DNA of 64,000 nucleotides from Acridotheres tristis (taxonomy: Eukaryota; Chordata; Aves; Passeriformes; Sturnidae), in assembly GCA_037013685.1 (NCBI GenBank), contig CM072889.1, forward strand, positions 10,487,976 through 10,551,975, in the 5' to 3' direction. Below are positions 14,101 through 27,690 of the stretch, piece after piece (the stretch's first letter is position 1; the number at the start of each line of letters is the position of its first letter). The notes beneath the pieces were generated by a model. It did not search any database. It saw only the letters and a list, made by a program, of their open reading frames with translations, and was not told the DNA's origin. The position numbers were made by a program, and so were the translations under genes.

Positions 14101-17100
14101 CTCTGTGTAACATAACATGCATTTCCCTTTAGGTATCACTCTAAAAAGTTGGTATGGACAATTTCTATTTCCAAAGTAATGAGAGCAGAGGGTGATGCTG
14201 TCAAGATGAGGAATTTTGGCAGCATTGTGTGAAGCTGCACCCAGGCAGGCAGTTTGTCATGTGGCTGGGCAGGACTTGGGGGCAGCAGAGTCACCCCAAG
14301 GCTGAAGGCAGGAGTGTCCTCCCCACCCTGGGCACCACCAGAGACCTGTCACTGCCACCAGCTCCAGGGAGGTCGAACAGGTTTAGAAATGAGCATGGGA
14401 GCTGCTCACATGAGAGGTGCTGAAGGCGTGGAAGCACCAACTGCTCCCCTCAGAGCCCACACAGCGCAAAACAAAGAGAAAGACCATGAATAAAATGCAG
14501 CGCATGGAACGGCCTTCTGGCAGCAGAGATGTTGCAGGTGTTGCAATGCACAACTCACAGCTAATAACATTAACCTGAAATAACCCTTAATATCTTCATC
14601 ACATCTCACACATTCCCCCCACCTTGGGCGGTTGGACTTTCCTTTAGCCTCCACCTCACAGCTTCTCCTTTACGAGTTTACCTGTGGAAGGAGCCATCAT
14701 TCCTACTCATCTGTGGCTGCCTCCTGTATGTCCAGGTCTGCTCTCCAAAGCATCATTGGTATGAACAGTGTGTAATCAGCAGTGAAGAACTTTAGGATTC
14801 ACTTTAGTGAAGTATGTAAGGCTTGAACTGTATTATCTCATCTGGTAATTAATACTATGAGAAGATCCCACACAGTGTAACAATAGCTATAAAATTGCTT
14901 CAGCTACATTGGATGCAGAGAGAAGAAACTACACTATATGATCATTATTATTTTTTAGTTTTTTGACATTTGCTTCTGCTAAATCCTGTAACATCTTTCA
15001 TGAACTTGTTTCCTTTCAAAATTACTTCTTGTCAGAAAAAATGGTATTAAAACTCTAAAAGGGACATCATGTCATTTCAGAATGAGTCAAGGTCAGCTAA
15101 TTCCTTTTTTAAGTATAAAACTCCACACTGCTCCCTGCCAGCTGGGGAGAAGCTGCCTGTACTCTTCTGTCTGCCACATTCCACGTCTGGACAATGAGGG
15201 AAAACAAACAAGAGACAATGCATCATGGTACCAGAACTACCAGCTTACCTGGTGTTGCACGGGAAGAGGTTTAAAGACTAATTTTTTAGGAGTTGCAGTG
15301 AGAGAATCTTAATCATACTGGGATGGCAAAGGAGCATTGTCCTGGCATAAATCTCCAGCACTCTTTCAAATATCCATGGTGACAGTAACTGCAGCCACTG
15401 GTTTGTGTCCTTTGACTATAAGCCAGTTTATACAATTAATAACGCATCCCTGCCCAATCAACAGAATGATCCGTCCTTGCCCCTAGGTACTAATCATGTG
15501 TCAAAACAATTAATTGCAGAGATGTACAATGTGACGAAGGTTGCCCTTAATGTAAAATGTGGCAATTTTTCTGAAGAGCCCAAGGCAATGATCATCTGAA
15601 TATTCCTCCTTACAGTAATACTGCCCTCTCTAAATGAGAGAGGAGAACTTAGTCAACATGAGACCTAAAAACAAACCTCCCTCTGGGTTCAATCCCATGA
15701 GATCCGGAGCACCCTGCCACCTCCCGGTGAGCAGAATCACGGTCTTCAACAAAGGTTACATTTTTCCACTTACATTGGATCAAAAGTCCCTGAATGGCTA
15801 TATTTAAATGCTGATCCCTGCAAAGGATTTTTAAGAAGTTGGTTTTTTTTTTTCTCCCACCAACTTTTCTAGTTCACAAGAACCATTTGCCTCACAGAAG
15901 CCTGGTCTGGCACCAGAGAAGGCTTGCCATTTTCACAGAAATATGATCAGCTCTCCCAGTATTCACCTTCTTACTGGGTGTGTAATTGGGTGCAGATGAG
16001 GGGAGCCAGCAGGGAGCCTGAGGACATAGGTTTGGGCATGGAAATGAGTCAATACTCCATGTCAAGGTACTCTGTTTCACTTTGCCTACTCTTCCTCTTC
16101 TTTCTCCAAGGGAAATGGGAAAATCAAACAGGTCTGTGCAAGGAGGGCCAAGTCCACTCCAGTGACTCTCTCCTTCCTTCAGCCTCTTGATGTCTGCTCT
16201 GGCACTGCCCCACACTGTCACCAGTCCAGGGACAGCCTTTTCAGGACAGGGGGACAGCTCATATGATGACGATTAGAACAAGGAGCAAGCAGAACCTCTT
16301 TGTCCCATCTGCAACCTGGTTGTTGTCAGGTCCTTTATTCTGGGTGGGAAGCAGCCATGTCAGCAAGAACCATGGCAGAGCCTGTTCACTGGGAGTCTCA
16401 ATCTTCCCCCTGCCTCACCTTGTCTTTTGATTTTTCACTTTGACTCACTGCTCCCAGTCATCCCTGTCATCAATAATAAGAGGTGCTGAGGCACATTTCA
16501 CAAATACATGTGCTTAATCATCTTGATATCTGAGAGGAGCTGTGTAGATAAAAAGAGCTTTTATCACCTTTTCTCAGTGGCAATGTGACCCTTCCAGGGC
16601 TGTACAAGATGACTGCAGCCACACAAGGTTCCAGCAGCAGCACGCACCCCCTTGTGCAAAAAAAAAAAAAAAAAAAAAAGGAGAAAAGCCCTTCCAGTCC
16701 GCACTGGCTGGATTTAACTTCATGCACCACTTCAGGATCTGGTGAGTCCCACCAAGTCCATTATTGTAGACTCAAGATAATCCTCCCCCACTTTTATGTA
16801 GCTCTCCTTGGCTCATCCTTACCAGGAAAGAACACAAATAGCCTTCCTGGCTACTTTGGTACCTGCCATTGCAAGTCCACCCTGCCCGGAACGTGTGGCT
16901 CTCCTCATCCCACTGTGAAAGGCCATCCGTCCCCTTGTCATCGGTTTCTTTCATGTACAACAAATTGTACTTATAACAGGAAAGCCCAGGCAGAATTCCC
17001 CTGAGAGTCTGAAATGACATTTCTCAGGATTTGACAATAAAACACCACTTGTGCTTTGCCTCTCATCTGTTCACCCTTTCAGTTAAGCTTTCACCCTGTG

Positions 17101-18385
17101 CATTAGAGAAGTGAGTCATCTTCACCATCTCTCATGAATTCACATTCACAGTACCTTGTCTTAATCTTCAGTTTTTCACTATCACCTGAAATATATGCTC
17201 TTTAATATCTAATATTACTTCATGGGGAAAAACACTAAAAATAAATCATAGTTATAACAAGAAGCTTCCAAAGACTCTAATCCTAAAATGCACTCCTATA
17301 ATAGCACAAGGGAATCTCCATGCTTAAATTAAAAGGATTATTTTTCAGTGCATCCCCAGTTTCCCAGATACACACAGCTCTTCATTTTCACTGCAAATGA
17401 CTCCATGTATTAAGAGAGAGACAAAACTCAATCAAGCATGTCTGTCATTGTGATTATGGCCTGGCTGTAAAGCAATTTCACAGAATGAGAGAGAACCATG
17501 ATATACCTACCACATCTTAAAAGCCTTCTTCATTGCACCAGATTTACATAACTTTATTCAGTGTTGTAGACTAAAGGTTCAGAAAAAATTCATATTTGCC
17601 CATAGGAATGGGAAATGAACAAAGTGGTTACACTGGAGGTAGTTTATCTTTTGAATTGGGTTTTGCACCTGCAGAATCCCCCTCTTGTTTTTTGGCAACA
17701 CCTTGTGGCTTGCACGGACCCAATAACTGTAACGGACTATTTGTGTATTTGACTTTTCTATCTACTAAAAAAATAATAATAAGTTGTGAAGACTGAATTA
17801 GAGACCTCAGTGTATTTTGGTTTTGACTCAGGCTGTGGAGCTCAGTGGAGCCCTTAACTCTACACCAAGAAAATACACCAAGATCCTTATGTTCTCTGGT
17901 TGAAGATCTTCCAGAGTTACTATAGCACACTTCAAAAACCACCCCCAATGGCAATTTTAGAGCCATGTTTATCAATTCACATTGCCATGCACAGCCATTT
18001 GCAAATTCTGACATGCTCTCAAATCCTAAATCTGACTTAAAATTTCTTCAAGCAGTTTCTGACAGTTTAAGTAAGAATTGTGGACTTTTGAAATGAAAAC
18101 TGAAATTCTCACTCTTGCGAAAACACTAAGTGATATGACAGTTGACATGTCAACCATCCTGGCTCCGGAATGAGCATTCATGCTTATTTTACTGGGAAAT
18201 GAGCAGGTGTCCAAAAGCTCCTGCTGAGCCCCTGCACCTTTAGGAAACAAAACTCTCCAGCAGCCACAAGAACCTCCCTCAGTTCTGCAGAGCTACTGGG
18301 TTCAGGTTGCTGTGGCCCAGGAAGAGCATGGTTGGGCGATGATGCACCATGTTCCTGAAAGAAAACAGTCACAAATCATAAAGTA
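8146..18385. other. 10-kb intergenic stretch, nothing recognised
   Basis: No gene, known transposon or RNA gene that I can support. About 9.4-12.7 kb is AT-rich and free of recognisable repeats, and could hold conserved non-coding elements that only a multi-species alignment would show. The open frame 11462-11827 (+) has no recognised homology. 13.1-13.6 and 14.2-14.5 kb are GC-richer with chance frames. Confidence 0.5.
16658..16679 (+). repeat. Run of 22 A
   Basis: An isolated poly-A tract, possibly the tail of an old retroposed RNA, but no source sequence or target duplication is evident. It produces a Lys-rich frame that is not a gene. Confidence 0.9.
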
Positions 18386-18530
18386 CCATCATAGAACCAT
18401 TTAGGCTGGAAAAGACCCAAAGATCATTTAGTCCAACCATTAATTCACATTGCCAAGTCCACCACCAAACCACATCCCTAAGTCACAGCAGAAGTCTCTC
18501 CACACTACAAAATTGAATATGCTTTGAAAA
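18386..18530 (-). mobile_element. CR1 LINE 3' fragment, short
   Basis: CATAGAACCATTTAGGCTGG, AAAGATCATTTAGTCCAACC and GCCAAGTCCACCACCAAACC are the characteristic CR1 3' end in reverse complement. Similarity fades after about 145 bp. Confidence 0.88.
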
Positions 18531-19661
18531 CTCAAAATAGCCAGCCCTGATTTGGTCAAATCAATGCAACCAAAAGTAGTGTGGAGGCTTTCAAAAAGTT
18601 GATCACATTTTCTAAGGAATGGCTGAATCATGCCATTTTCAGAGAGAAAACCACAATGATTCTTGGCAGTGTGCAACCTGTTCCCATAAGAGCAAGGGAA
18701 AAACCCAGGGCCAGGGCTGCCTCTCCAGAGTAGCTGATCAGGAGTGCTGATTTTTGTTCCTTATTATGAAAATTCTCATTTGCCCTCTTCAGTAGAAGGT
18801 AGAAATCTGATACCATTTCATTTTGTCTTTTTCCCTAGACCCTGATTCTTCAAGGCTAAAGCTGAGCTCCCTGAAATGACTCTGGAGCTGAAACATATAC
18901 CTAAGTACTCGGCTGAATCAGTCCCTCTTGAAGTATAAGGAGGAAGATATCCAGGCTTTCTAATCCAGCAGCACAGCAGGAAAACTGCTTGTCTCTGTGT
19001 GAGTGTGTAATTGCTTTTCAAAGAGACAAGTGAGTTTTTCTGTACACATTGCACTAACAAATCTCAGAAGTCACTTTGGTCTTCCAGCCTAACTTTCAAC
19101 ATTATTTGTTATGGATAAAATGAAAGACACTTCTATTTCCATACCTGACAAGCTTTGCCTCAGGGCATGCATTTATTTTCCATGCTGTTGATCTCTTCCT
19201 CCCTGTATCAGGCTAATTCATCAGATTAATAAAGGACGATTTAGCTTCCTGCAGGGTGTTATTGATCTCTCGGGGAACGTGGCAGTTGTTTGCTATGCCA
19301 CCTTTCCCCTGAGCAAAGCAGATGATTTTTAAATATTTCTAATGCTTGAAGGCTGCAGCTGGCCCTCACTAAGCAGCTACAGAGGAGCAAAAGGCAGCAG
19401 CAAAGGGGAAATGTAAAATGTACCACCTGAATCTCTCCCCCCTCTATACTCATCAGCGTATCCAGAGCACACAAAGCCTCAGCAAGGAGGTGGGAGTGAG
19501 CACCTGGCTCCAACAAAAGGCTCCGAGAAGACAAGGCACATCTGGGTTGAGCTGGCACACATTTCATCCACCCACACCGGGCATTATTTGAAACATGCAG
19601 CACAGTTCGTAGATTATCAGGTCCAAAAGGCCCTTGTACCAGCCCTGTCTCAGCTAGGTTC
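18531..19661. other. Intergenic, nothing recognised
   Basis: Sequence between a CR1 fragment and the CpG-rich LTR. Short frames only. Confidence 0.55.
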
Positions 19662-20597
19662 TGTGAGAAACAACGCCCAGTTTCAAAATTTCAAGCGTTT
19701 ATTAAACTTTAACAAAATACAACCAAAGACTGAGTAAGGAAAAATCACAGCACTGCGAGTCATTGGGACCAACAACCACACGCTCATGTACAAAATGGCC
19801 GCTCCCCTTTTATATCCCGGGGGGGGGGGGGGTGTGGGGGGGTGTGTGTGCATCAGCCAACCTGGCCCCTCCCCCGGGCTGTCAATCATCCCCTGTCTGC
19901 CGTCCATTGGCGGACACGACTCCCTTGCCACTTGATTGGAAGCCAGCTGTTGTCATGGAAACCCCAACAGCCCCGACAGCCACGGGGGGCGGGCGGGAGG
20001 AAGGGGCTATGGGGAGAACAGAGGACATCTGAACAACGTAACTGTACATCAATAAAACTTCTCTTAACATACGCACAATATCCATACCCTAATTGCGAGA
20101 GCCAATCATCATATTACCTATCAATAACAGCTCTGTTTCAGAAATCTTCACGTGTCATCCAACACAGAAACAAGAGTGTCTCCTTATCAGCGCTGAAATT
20201 CCTCCCTCTATCCCACCATAATCAATCCTTTACCTTCAAGCTACAGTGCTAGATGAGGAGCTTTAATTCTCCATAATCTCTCAGTTGTTCTCTGTCTCCC
20301 TGCTCGTCGTCTGGGCAGCAGTCCCTGTCCTGCAAACACAGCCTGGCTCCTGACTTCCAGGATGCAGGGCTTGATGCTTGACCTTATTAAAAAACAAACA
20401 AACAAAAAATCACTGTTTATTTGTGCTAAGCTAAAAAGCCCAAATGTTCGGCCTCCGTCACTTACTACCTCACTTTTCATCTTTCTTCTGATTTTACTGT
20501 TTCATTTTGCTGTTTCATTTTCTCCCCAAAACCACAGACAGAAGTGTTAAACTGTGACAGAGCAAGACCTGAGCCTCACCAGAGCTAGACAGACACA
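19662..20597 (-). mobile_element. Solo LTR, CpG-rich, young-looking (endogenous retrovirus)
   Basis: On the minus strand there are CCAAT motifs, a TATA box (GGATATAAAAGG at about 19806-19817), the R-like GCGGCCATTTTG, AATAAA at 19698-19703, and an end reading GTTGTTTCTCACA. The plus strand therefore starts TGTGAGAAAC at 19662. The far end is less certain: GACACA at 20592-20597 followed by AGGTCC, against AGGTTC before 19662, gives a near-perfect 6-bp duplication (ERVK type). CpG content and intact signals suggest a fairly recent insertion. No coding sequence is attached. Confidence 0.75.
19806..19817 (-). promoter_or_regulatory. LTR TATA box next to a poly-C/poly-G tract
   Basis: GGATATAAAAGG on the minus strand. 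Directly upstream on that strand lies a run of 14 C (plus-strand G at 19819-19832), then a further 7-base run and a GT-rich stretch to about 19850. CCAAT motifs occur further upstream (about 19908 and 19935). Confidence 0.65.
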
Positions 20598-20603
20598 AGG
20601 TCC

Positions 20604-23600
20604 CTGCTTCCCTGTTTGCAGCTCTGTTGTGTGAGGCTTGTAAATCCCTTGCCTTGAAATGCACTCAGTATATACTACATTAATTTTATATAATTCTAAT
20701 TCCTTAATCGACAGTTTTGAAGAATCAAATATCTCTGTAAATTACAATAACATTATTACATTTAGCAGTCTAATTTGTAATATCATTAAAAAGATATGAA
20801 AACTTTTTGGAACCCTACAGTGAACGGAAAGCCTTGGAATAGGTCCCCATCCTTCATTAGTCATATCCTCCCATGTGCTGTTCCATGTATGTCTAGGTCT
20901 GGTGTTAAGCTGGGCTGTCCTCAGCTGGTTTCCAAGCCTGCTTTCACTGCTGCCCATCTCTCATGGCCCAATCACCACTGACAGACATTACAACTACTTC
21001 TGAGAGCTGTGTGCCAGTATCAGTGACCAGTGGTGGCCCATGCTGTGCTGCTCGGTCAGGGTCACTGTGGGACACTCCATCATGCGGTATGGTCACAGCT
21101 GAACCTATTTTCCCCCAAACATGACACATTTATTGAATGTTTCTGCAAGGATCAAGTGCCTTTTCTGCATTATCAGTGGCTTTTCTGCATTGTCAAAAGA
21201 TCTTTTTTGCAGGGCTCAGCTGGTACCTGACAAAATAAATGCCTTCCCAATATATTCTGAAAATTATTGAGCTCTGCTTGTATCATTTTTCTTCCCATAT
21301 TTCTTCCAGAGAAATCCCCATTTTCTCAAATATAGAAAAGTTTTGGAACCAGAATTAGGCAGGGAAATGTTTGAAAAGAAGGGGTTGGAGACTGGTTTCC
21401 CCCAGTGGCAGTGGCTCTGTGTGATTAAACCTAAAGACTGGCCCCACCCCATGATGCTGCCGGTGTCTGACCATGCTCCCATCTCCCATTCAGGCACATT
21501 TCTCATCATTATCCCTTAGCCCCGCAGTTTTTCCAGTCCCACTTAGCAAGGCTGTGTTTATTTATCTGATTTTTAGTATGACAGATAAAACAAAGCTATC
21601 CCAAATTTCAGTCCATAAATCCCAGTAAGCAGATTGGATGGACCTAGATTAAAAAGGAAAATAACTGCAGAGAACTTATTTTGGAAACAAAATGAAAGGC
21701 TTTAAAACTGATTTGTTTGATGTCATCATTCTATAACCGGGTTATGACTTTTCTCACGAATGCAAAATGATATGCAAATATATCCATCATGTCCTGCTGC
21801 TTCCCATTTTATCTGCCTCTTTCCTAGTATTTTCTTTCCCTTCCCCCAGAGTCTCCCAGAAGCATTTGTCCCACTTGCAAAGCCAGGGACAAAGGAAGTG
21901 GAAAAGGCAAAGAAAACCACACTACACCTCTTCTGACACTTACATGATGGTTTATGTCCCTGTCACATAATGTGCAGTTTCACTTCTGCCCTTGGAAAAC
22001 ACCTTAAAGACCAATGCCAGTATACATGGCGATGTATCTTTCTTGACAATTTTTCTCTGGTTTTAGAAAACACAGAAAGTTTCTAGTCAGCCATCCTCCC
22101 TCTAAGAGTGACAGCTTTGTGGTCCCAGATGTTTTTGAGCAAGCAGGACTCACCAGGGCTGTCAGAAAGTCTTCCTAAAAACAAAGAGCAATTTGTAGCA
22201 CAAAAAAATCAATGCTCTCCCGCAGAAAGGGAAATTTGAGCGGGGTTTTTATCTCTTCCTTTACACAGAGCTACACATAATCTTCAGGATTCCCAGAACA
22301 AGACTGCTCTCAAGGTGAATCTCAGTTCAAAAGTGATGGAGTTTGTGCCTAGAGGTTGATATGGCAAATCTGCTCTCGGGAGTGCTGCTGAGGGGCTTGG
22401 AGCCGTGTGCCAGCTGCTCTCCTGCTCTGCCCACTCAGAGGGCTCCAGCACCATGGGTGGGTGCTGGGTTGGGGCCAGCACTGGCCCTGCCCCACGGAGT
22501 GTCTGCTGCTTGGGCTGCCCGCAGGTCCTGTGCTGGCAGCACTGTGGGAAGAGGCTGCTGCTCCTCATTAAATAGCACAGATCCATTCCTGCTTATCAGC
22601 CTGCCGGCCCTGAGCTCTTCTCCTGCCTCGGGGCTGGAATTAATGCTGCTGTGAGACACCGTAAGTTGCAGCTTGAAAATGGCAGATCAGCTGTACACTT
22701 ACTGCCATTAAAAGGTTTTAATTGGTTTAGAATTGGAAAAGAAAAAAGAAATCTACCACGAAAGACCCAGATACAGCTGTGAACAGCTGAATGCAAATTA
22801 CAGGGTGAAGTTGAACTCATCATGATGTTGCTTTAGAACTTTGCAATGCACACCCACAACTGTCCCTTAGCAAGGGACACAGATGCTGACTGCATAGTGG
22901 CCAGATTTTAAAGTACTGTCACATTAAGAAATGTGGCCTTGAAATACTGGATATCTCTTGAATAATTTTAGGTCTGTTTTTATAATGTAGAATCAAAGGA
23001 TTTGAAGCCTTAAAACAGAACTGAACTGCAGAAACTTTGGATATTCTCCACCCAGATCTAAGATCTGTGTTGTTAGTAATTATTAATATATGAGTAACCT
23101 GCTACATGACAGCAAAATGAATATATACTATATAAATTTTAAAATATATATAAATATATAAGTGTGTATATATATATTAGGTCTGTGAGCCACAATATCA
23201 TTTAGTAAAGGAGTGACCCAGGAGTGACCCAATTTTCTACAGTTCCTAAATTTCACTCTATACTGAGAATATTTACATTTCAAAACCACCAAACAGTCAT
23301 TGGGTAAAAATCTATTAATAATTTTGTCACAAAATTCAGAACTCAGACTGTCATTCCTCATGGTTCTTCCCTCCTAGCCCAGTGAACCTCCTCCTTCTCC
23401 TGCTGCTGGCGGGGGCTGAGGTGAGAGAGGGCAGCTGCTCATACCCCGGGGACCCCAGAGCCTGACGGCAAGGGATCTCCAAAAAGGGGAGGTATGGCAC
23501 AAAGTCATCTCGGGCAGGAATGAATAGTCCACTCTGGGTGTCTCCTACCTGGTACAAACAGTTGCTCATCGTGTGAGGGAGTGATGGACCAGTCTCTTTC

Positions 23601-23702
23601 CTCTGTCTGTCAAAGGAGGGCTGTATTTTTCCCTGTGTTTTTCCCCAATCTGCCTGGGAGATCAAAGCTTTTTGACTATTCTGATCTTTGTGAACCCTTA
23701 AA
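20604..23702. other. Intergenic, nothing recognised
   Basis: Contains a GC-rich patch at about 22360-22650 that is open in two frames by composition, and TA-rich simple sequence at about 23121-23180. No gene supported. Confidence 0.55.
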
Positions 23703-23866
23703 TATCTTGTTACAAACAGGTTTAACACAAGACCAAGGGAAGCTAAGCCTCTGTGAATAACATGGATTGGACACAGAAAGGTTCAAAATATACCCCAAAA
23801 TGTGATTAAAACCAAATGAAGTTAGATGTTGGTGTCAAAAAAATTTATTTAATAATAAGTTCTCTT

Positions 23867-23894
23867 TTTGCCTCTTTAATTTAAAAGAGGCAAA
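23867..23894. repeat. Perfect 11-bp inverted repeat beside the microsatellite
   Basis: TTTGCCTCTTT (23867-23877) and AAAGAGGCAAA (23884-23894) are separated by a 6-base loop. The hairpin sits between the LTR polyadenylation signal and the start of the GAAA array, and the corresponding part of copy A has no such hairpin. Confidence 0.8.
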
Positions 23895-23897
23895 GAG

Positions 23898-24132
<235 letters not shown>

Positions 24133-24894
24133 TAAGAAAAGTTGTGTGTGAATGGGTGGGGGGACAGGGGGAGAGTGACAGGGCTTAGGTGGAAGCATAT
24201 CACCCCTCCAAGGGTCCCAACGATGTCTCATTGCTCCCCTCCATCTGGTCTTCTTGGTGGTGAGGGTCCCCTGCCACCGCTGTGCCACACCACGCAGAAG
24301 AGTACAGAATCCAGTGGATTAATACACACTTTGGGCAGGTGGGAACACCCACATGCCTCCCCTGGGGAGTAAAGTTTGACACTGTCCCTTGCAACACGGT
24401 GCATCTGTTGCATCATCTCTGGTGTAGGGTCTGGGGAGCCCTTTGAGGGGAGTGTCTCTGATGGGCCATGATGCCTCCTTTACTGTCCTTCACTTTTCCC
24501 AGGGTGAAGGACCCCAGAGCTGAGCTCTGCACAGCAGAGGATGGGTGTTCACTGCCTCTCACCAGAGGCTTTTTCACCACACACCCACAGCCTCGCCTCC
24601 TCCCCTGCTTTGGTGTGAGGGTCTGTGCAGCCTGGCAGCCGATAGCCCGGGAACTGTGGTCTCCACCCAAAGGTGCTAAGCTTGATTCCTCTGTGAATGC
24701 ATTCTTTTCTCCCCAGACCTGAATTTACTTTATCTCCACCAGCAAGCAGTTCAGAGCCTTAGTCAGAAAGCCTATTCAGGGTGTGGTGGTCTTCTCTGCA
24801 GTTTTTGTGATACAGTTTTGCTATAATAGGCATGATGATGCCTACATGAAGATGTTTAAGCCATAAATTATAACATTCAGTGTCTGACATATCT

Positions 24895-27485
24895 TCCAGC
24901 TGAAGAACAGACCAACTCACAGGAAACACAACCAAATGTCTATTGATCTGCTCTCCTGCCTACCTTTCAGGAAAGGGTGGGAAGAGAAGGCAGAGCAGGG
25001 AACTCACAGCAGATGGATCATGGAAGTCTGGAAGATGTTGAAGTTACCAACTCTTTCTGCCATCATGAAGAATCAGAAGAGGGAACTCAGTCCCTCAGCA
25101 TTTCAGGGGAGCTGGGGACCGATGCATGTGGTAGCCATGAAACATAAAGAGATAACAGTGTTACAGTCTCAGTTCAACATCATTAGCTGGACGCTGGTGT
25201 CACACGGACTGAACAATTCTCATATAAAATTTTCTTCTGAAGCCTTAGCCATCAACAAATATCTTTGTATGAATTATGGAGTATTATTTGCTTTTTAATT
25301 GCATTGATTTACACTGAAAGCTTTAAACATCAGCCTAATAATTATCGTAAACCAATTTGTCATCAGGAATACAATAAACTGTTATGTGAGCCAGTGCTTA
25401 CAAGGAGGTGGTTCTCCTGCATCAGAGGAACTGGAAGGAAATAAGAAGCTACACTTAAAAATGCCAGTGTGTACCCAAGTTGCTGCAGTTAGGGGAAAAA
25501 TTATGTGAATGATTGCCAATAAATGTGATGGCAGGAAAAACCCTTCAGAACCAGCAATAGTGTTTATTTATGGAGAAATTCCCAGATGGTGGTCAGAGGC
25601 TGGCACCATCCTCACTGACGTGCCCTGGTTGGGTCAGGGGTCACCCTGTTGCCCTCACCTTCCGTGGGGCTCTCCTGAAGGACTTTTGAAGGGTACCCGT
25701 GTCCCAGATGCTCCTCCTCAGAGCTGAAACCAGGGAATGGCAAGTGTGTGGCCATGGTTCGTGTGGTTGCTGGTGGCATTGCAACCTGCTGCCTTTCTGC
25801 CCTGTCACTCACTCCCTCTTCCCTTGCTTACTGCTGGGCCAGGGCACACTGTGGGGGGACAGGCTGGGGCTCCCCACAGCCTGGAGAGGAGGTGGAAATG
25901 ATGTGTGCTCTGAGCCCCCCAGATACCTGCAGGAGTAAGAAGGAGGCTGCAAAAGAGAGCTGTAACAGGATTTGAACGTTTTGCACTCCTCTGACAGCCA
26001 GGTGCTATAGTGCATCTTATCTGTGTGAGATCTCACAGCATCGAGCGCTTCACAGCCCCATCCTGGAGCAGGCACCACACACTGCTCCGCTTGCTGCATC
26101 GCCCCAGCTTTTACTGCCACTAAATTTCCACTCCTCGACCAGTTTCAGCAGAATGCGCTTTATTTTGCAGAGTGATTTTGAAATGTACACAGTGGTTTGT
26201 AGAGGCGGGATGAAAGCCTGGCATGACTCAGGATGGTGATCTCAGGGAACCCACCAGGGGCACAGAGTGTTCAGCGTTGTGACAGGGACACCCCAAGAGT
26301 GACAGCCCCTGCCCTGGATGGAGTCAGCACCACCATGTGCTGCAGGGAGGAGATCTCAGGTGGTGTTCCTTCTCCAGCAGGGAAATCCTTGCATCCCACA
26401 AATCCAATGATGTGTCAGGATTTTAATTTGATTTCCCTGATCCACGCAGCTGCCCAGGGTTGCCCAGCAGAAGGCTCTTGTACTGAGGCTGTGATGTGAC
26501 TTCAGTTGTCTGGAAGCAACAGCACAGGAACATCTTCCATGGGACTGGGGCCTCCTGCCTGCACTACAACATTCATTTCAGCCTCCAGCCCTTCATATAA
26601 AGTATCATCAAATAATTTACAGGAGGTGTCAGTTGCAGGCTACAGCCAAAAGGAAGGTTTATTTAAGGCACTGTGTGGATTGCTATACAAGATCCTGATG
26701 GATTATTCCTATCTGAGAATTTACAGATATTGCAGGAGCATGGCCAACAATTTGGATTAGTTGAGATTAAACTCAGACTGGGTTGGTTTTCCTCCCTTAG
26801 GAAATCTCAGCCCTAGGTCCACTTTTTGAAGACAAGATGTAGACAAAAACAACTTTTACATTTTCCAGCAAGCACCTGAAGTACTTTTCCATCAATCACC
26901 TTTGATATACAGAGGCAGAAGTGAGAGCTACTTCATTAAGAGCCCTCACACATAACTGGGTACATTTACATATTAAACAGAGAGCTGAGCTGCTAATCTT
27001 TCTATCTTATATGCTTCTGTAATCATTAGTCAGAGCCAGGTGCTGTTAAATACTCCAGGTACCACCAAGTGCTCTAAAATCAAGATGAGTGTGGATGACA
27101 GGGGAAGGTTCAGATTTACAATCCTCCCTTAGAGCCAAGCACTGTTAGCTTTGCCAGGGTAACAGAAACACGCATATCTAACATCAGGAGCTTTAATCCA
27201 GTGGGAGCACTGAGCGAGGTGAGGCTTTCCCACTGCTAAGACACTTCAGTGATTCCCACAGAAATAAAGGCTGGTTCCAGTTCTGCCTTCTCCAAGCTCT
27301 TTGTTACTATCTGAGCAGCACTGGATACCTAGCACCAGACCCTGGGAATAAAGGAAGACAGAGAAACCATCTCCCTCCACTCCTGATAGCCCACAGCCCA
27401 ACTCTACTTGTCAATCAAGGGCAGCAGCTGCCCCACATCTTAACCCAGGGCTCAAGTGGGGTGGGAGAACTCAGCCCCAGTTCTT
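24895..27485. other. Intergenic, nothing recognised
   Basis: GC-richer at 25.6-26.5 kb with overlapping chance frames on both strands. No domain, splice pair or repeat family recognised. Confidence 0.55.
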
Positions 27486-27690
27486 ACCATAGAATCATGG
27501 AATTCAGATTTCAGATATCATCTTGTTTCCAGCCCCCTGCTATGGGCAGAGATGTCTTCCTCTAGACCAGGTTCCTCAAGGTGCCATCCAACTGGAACAC
27601 TTCCAGGGATGGGGCAGCCAGAGCTTCTCTGGACAATCTGTGCCAGGGCCTCACCAACCTCACAGGGAAAAAAGGATTAGTCTTTCACAA
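27486..27690 (-). mobile_element. CR1 LINE 3' fragment, short
   Basis: Same part of CR1 as 33405-33810 and clearly similar to it: CATAGAATCATGGAATTC, CCAACTGGAACACTTCCAGG and CAGGGCCTCACCAACCTCAC. It is truncated after about 200 bp. Confidence 0.88.

Noticed and set aside
16585..17004. 139-codon plus-strand frame with a Lys run
   Set aside because: It runs through a 22-A homopolymer. No domain, and the opposite strand is equally open.
25950..26045. A tRNA-like stretch (GGATTTGAACG)
   Set aside because: No cloverleaf can be drawn around it and no A box at proper spacing; a chance match to a T-loop-like string.
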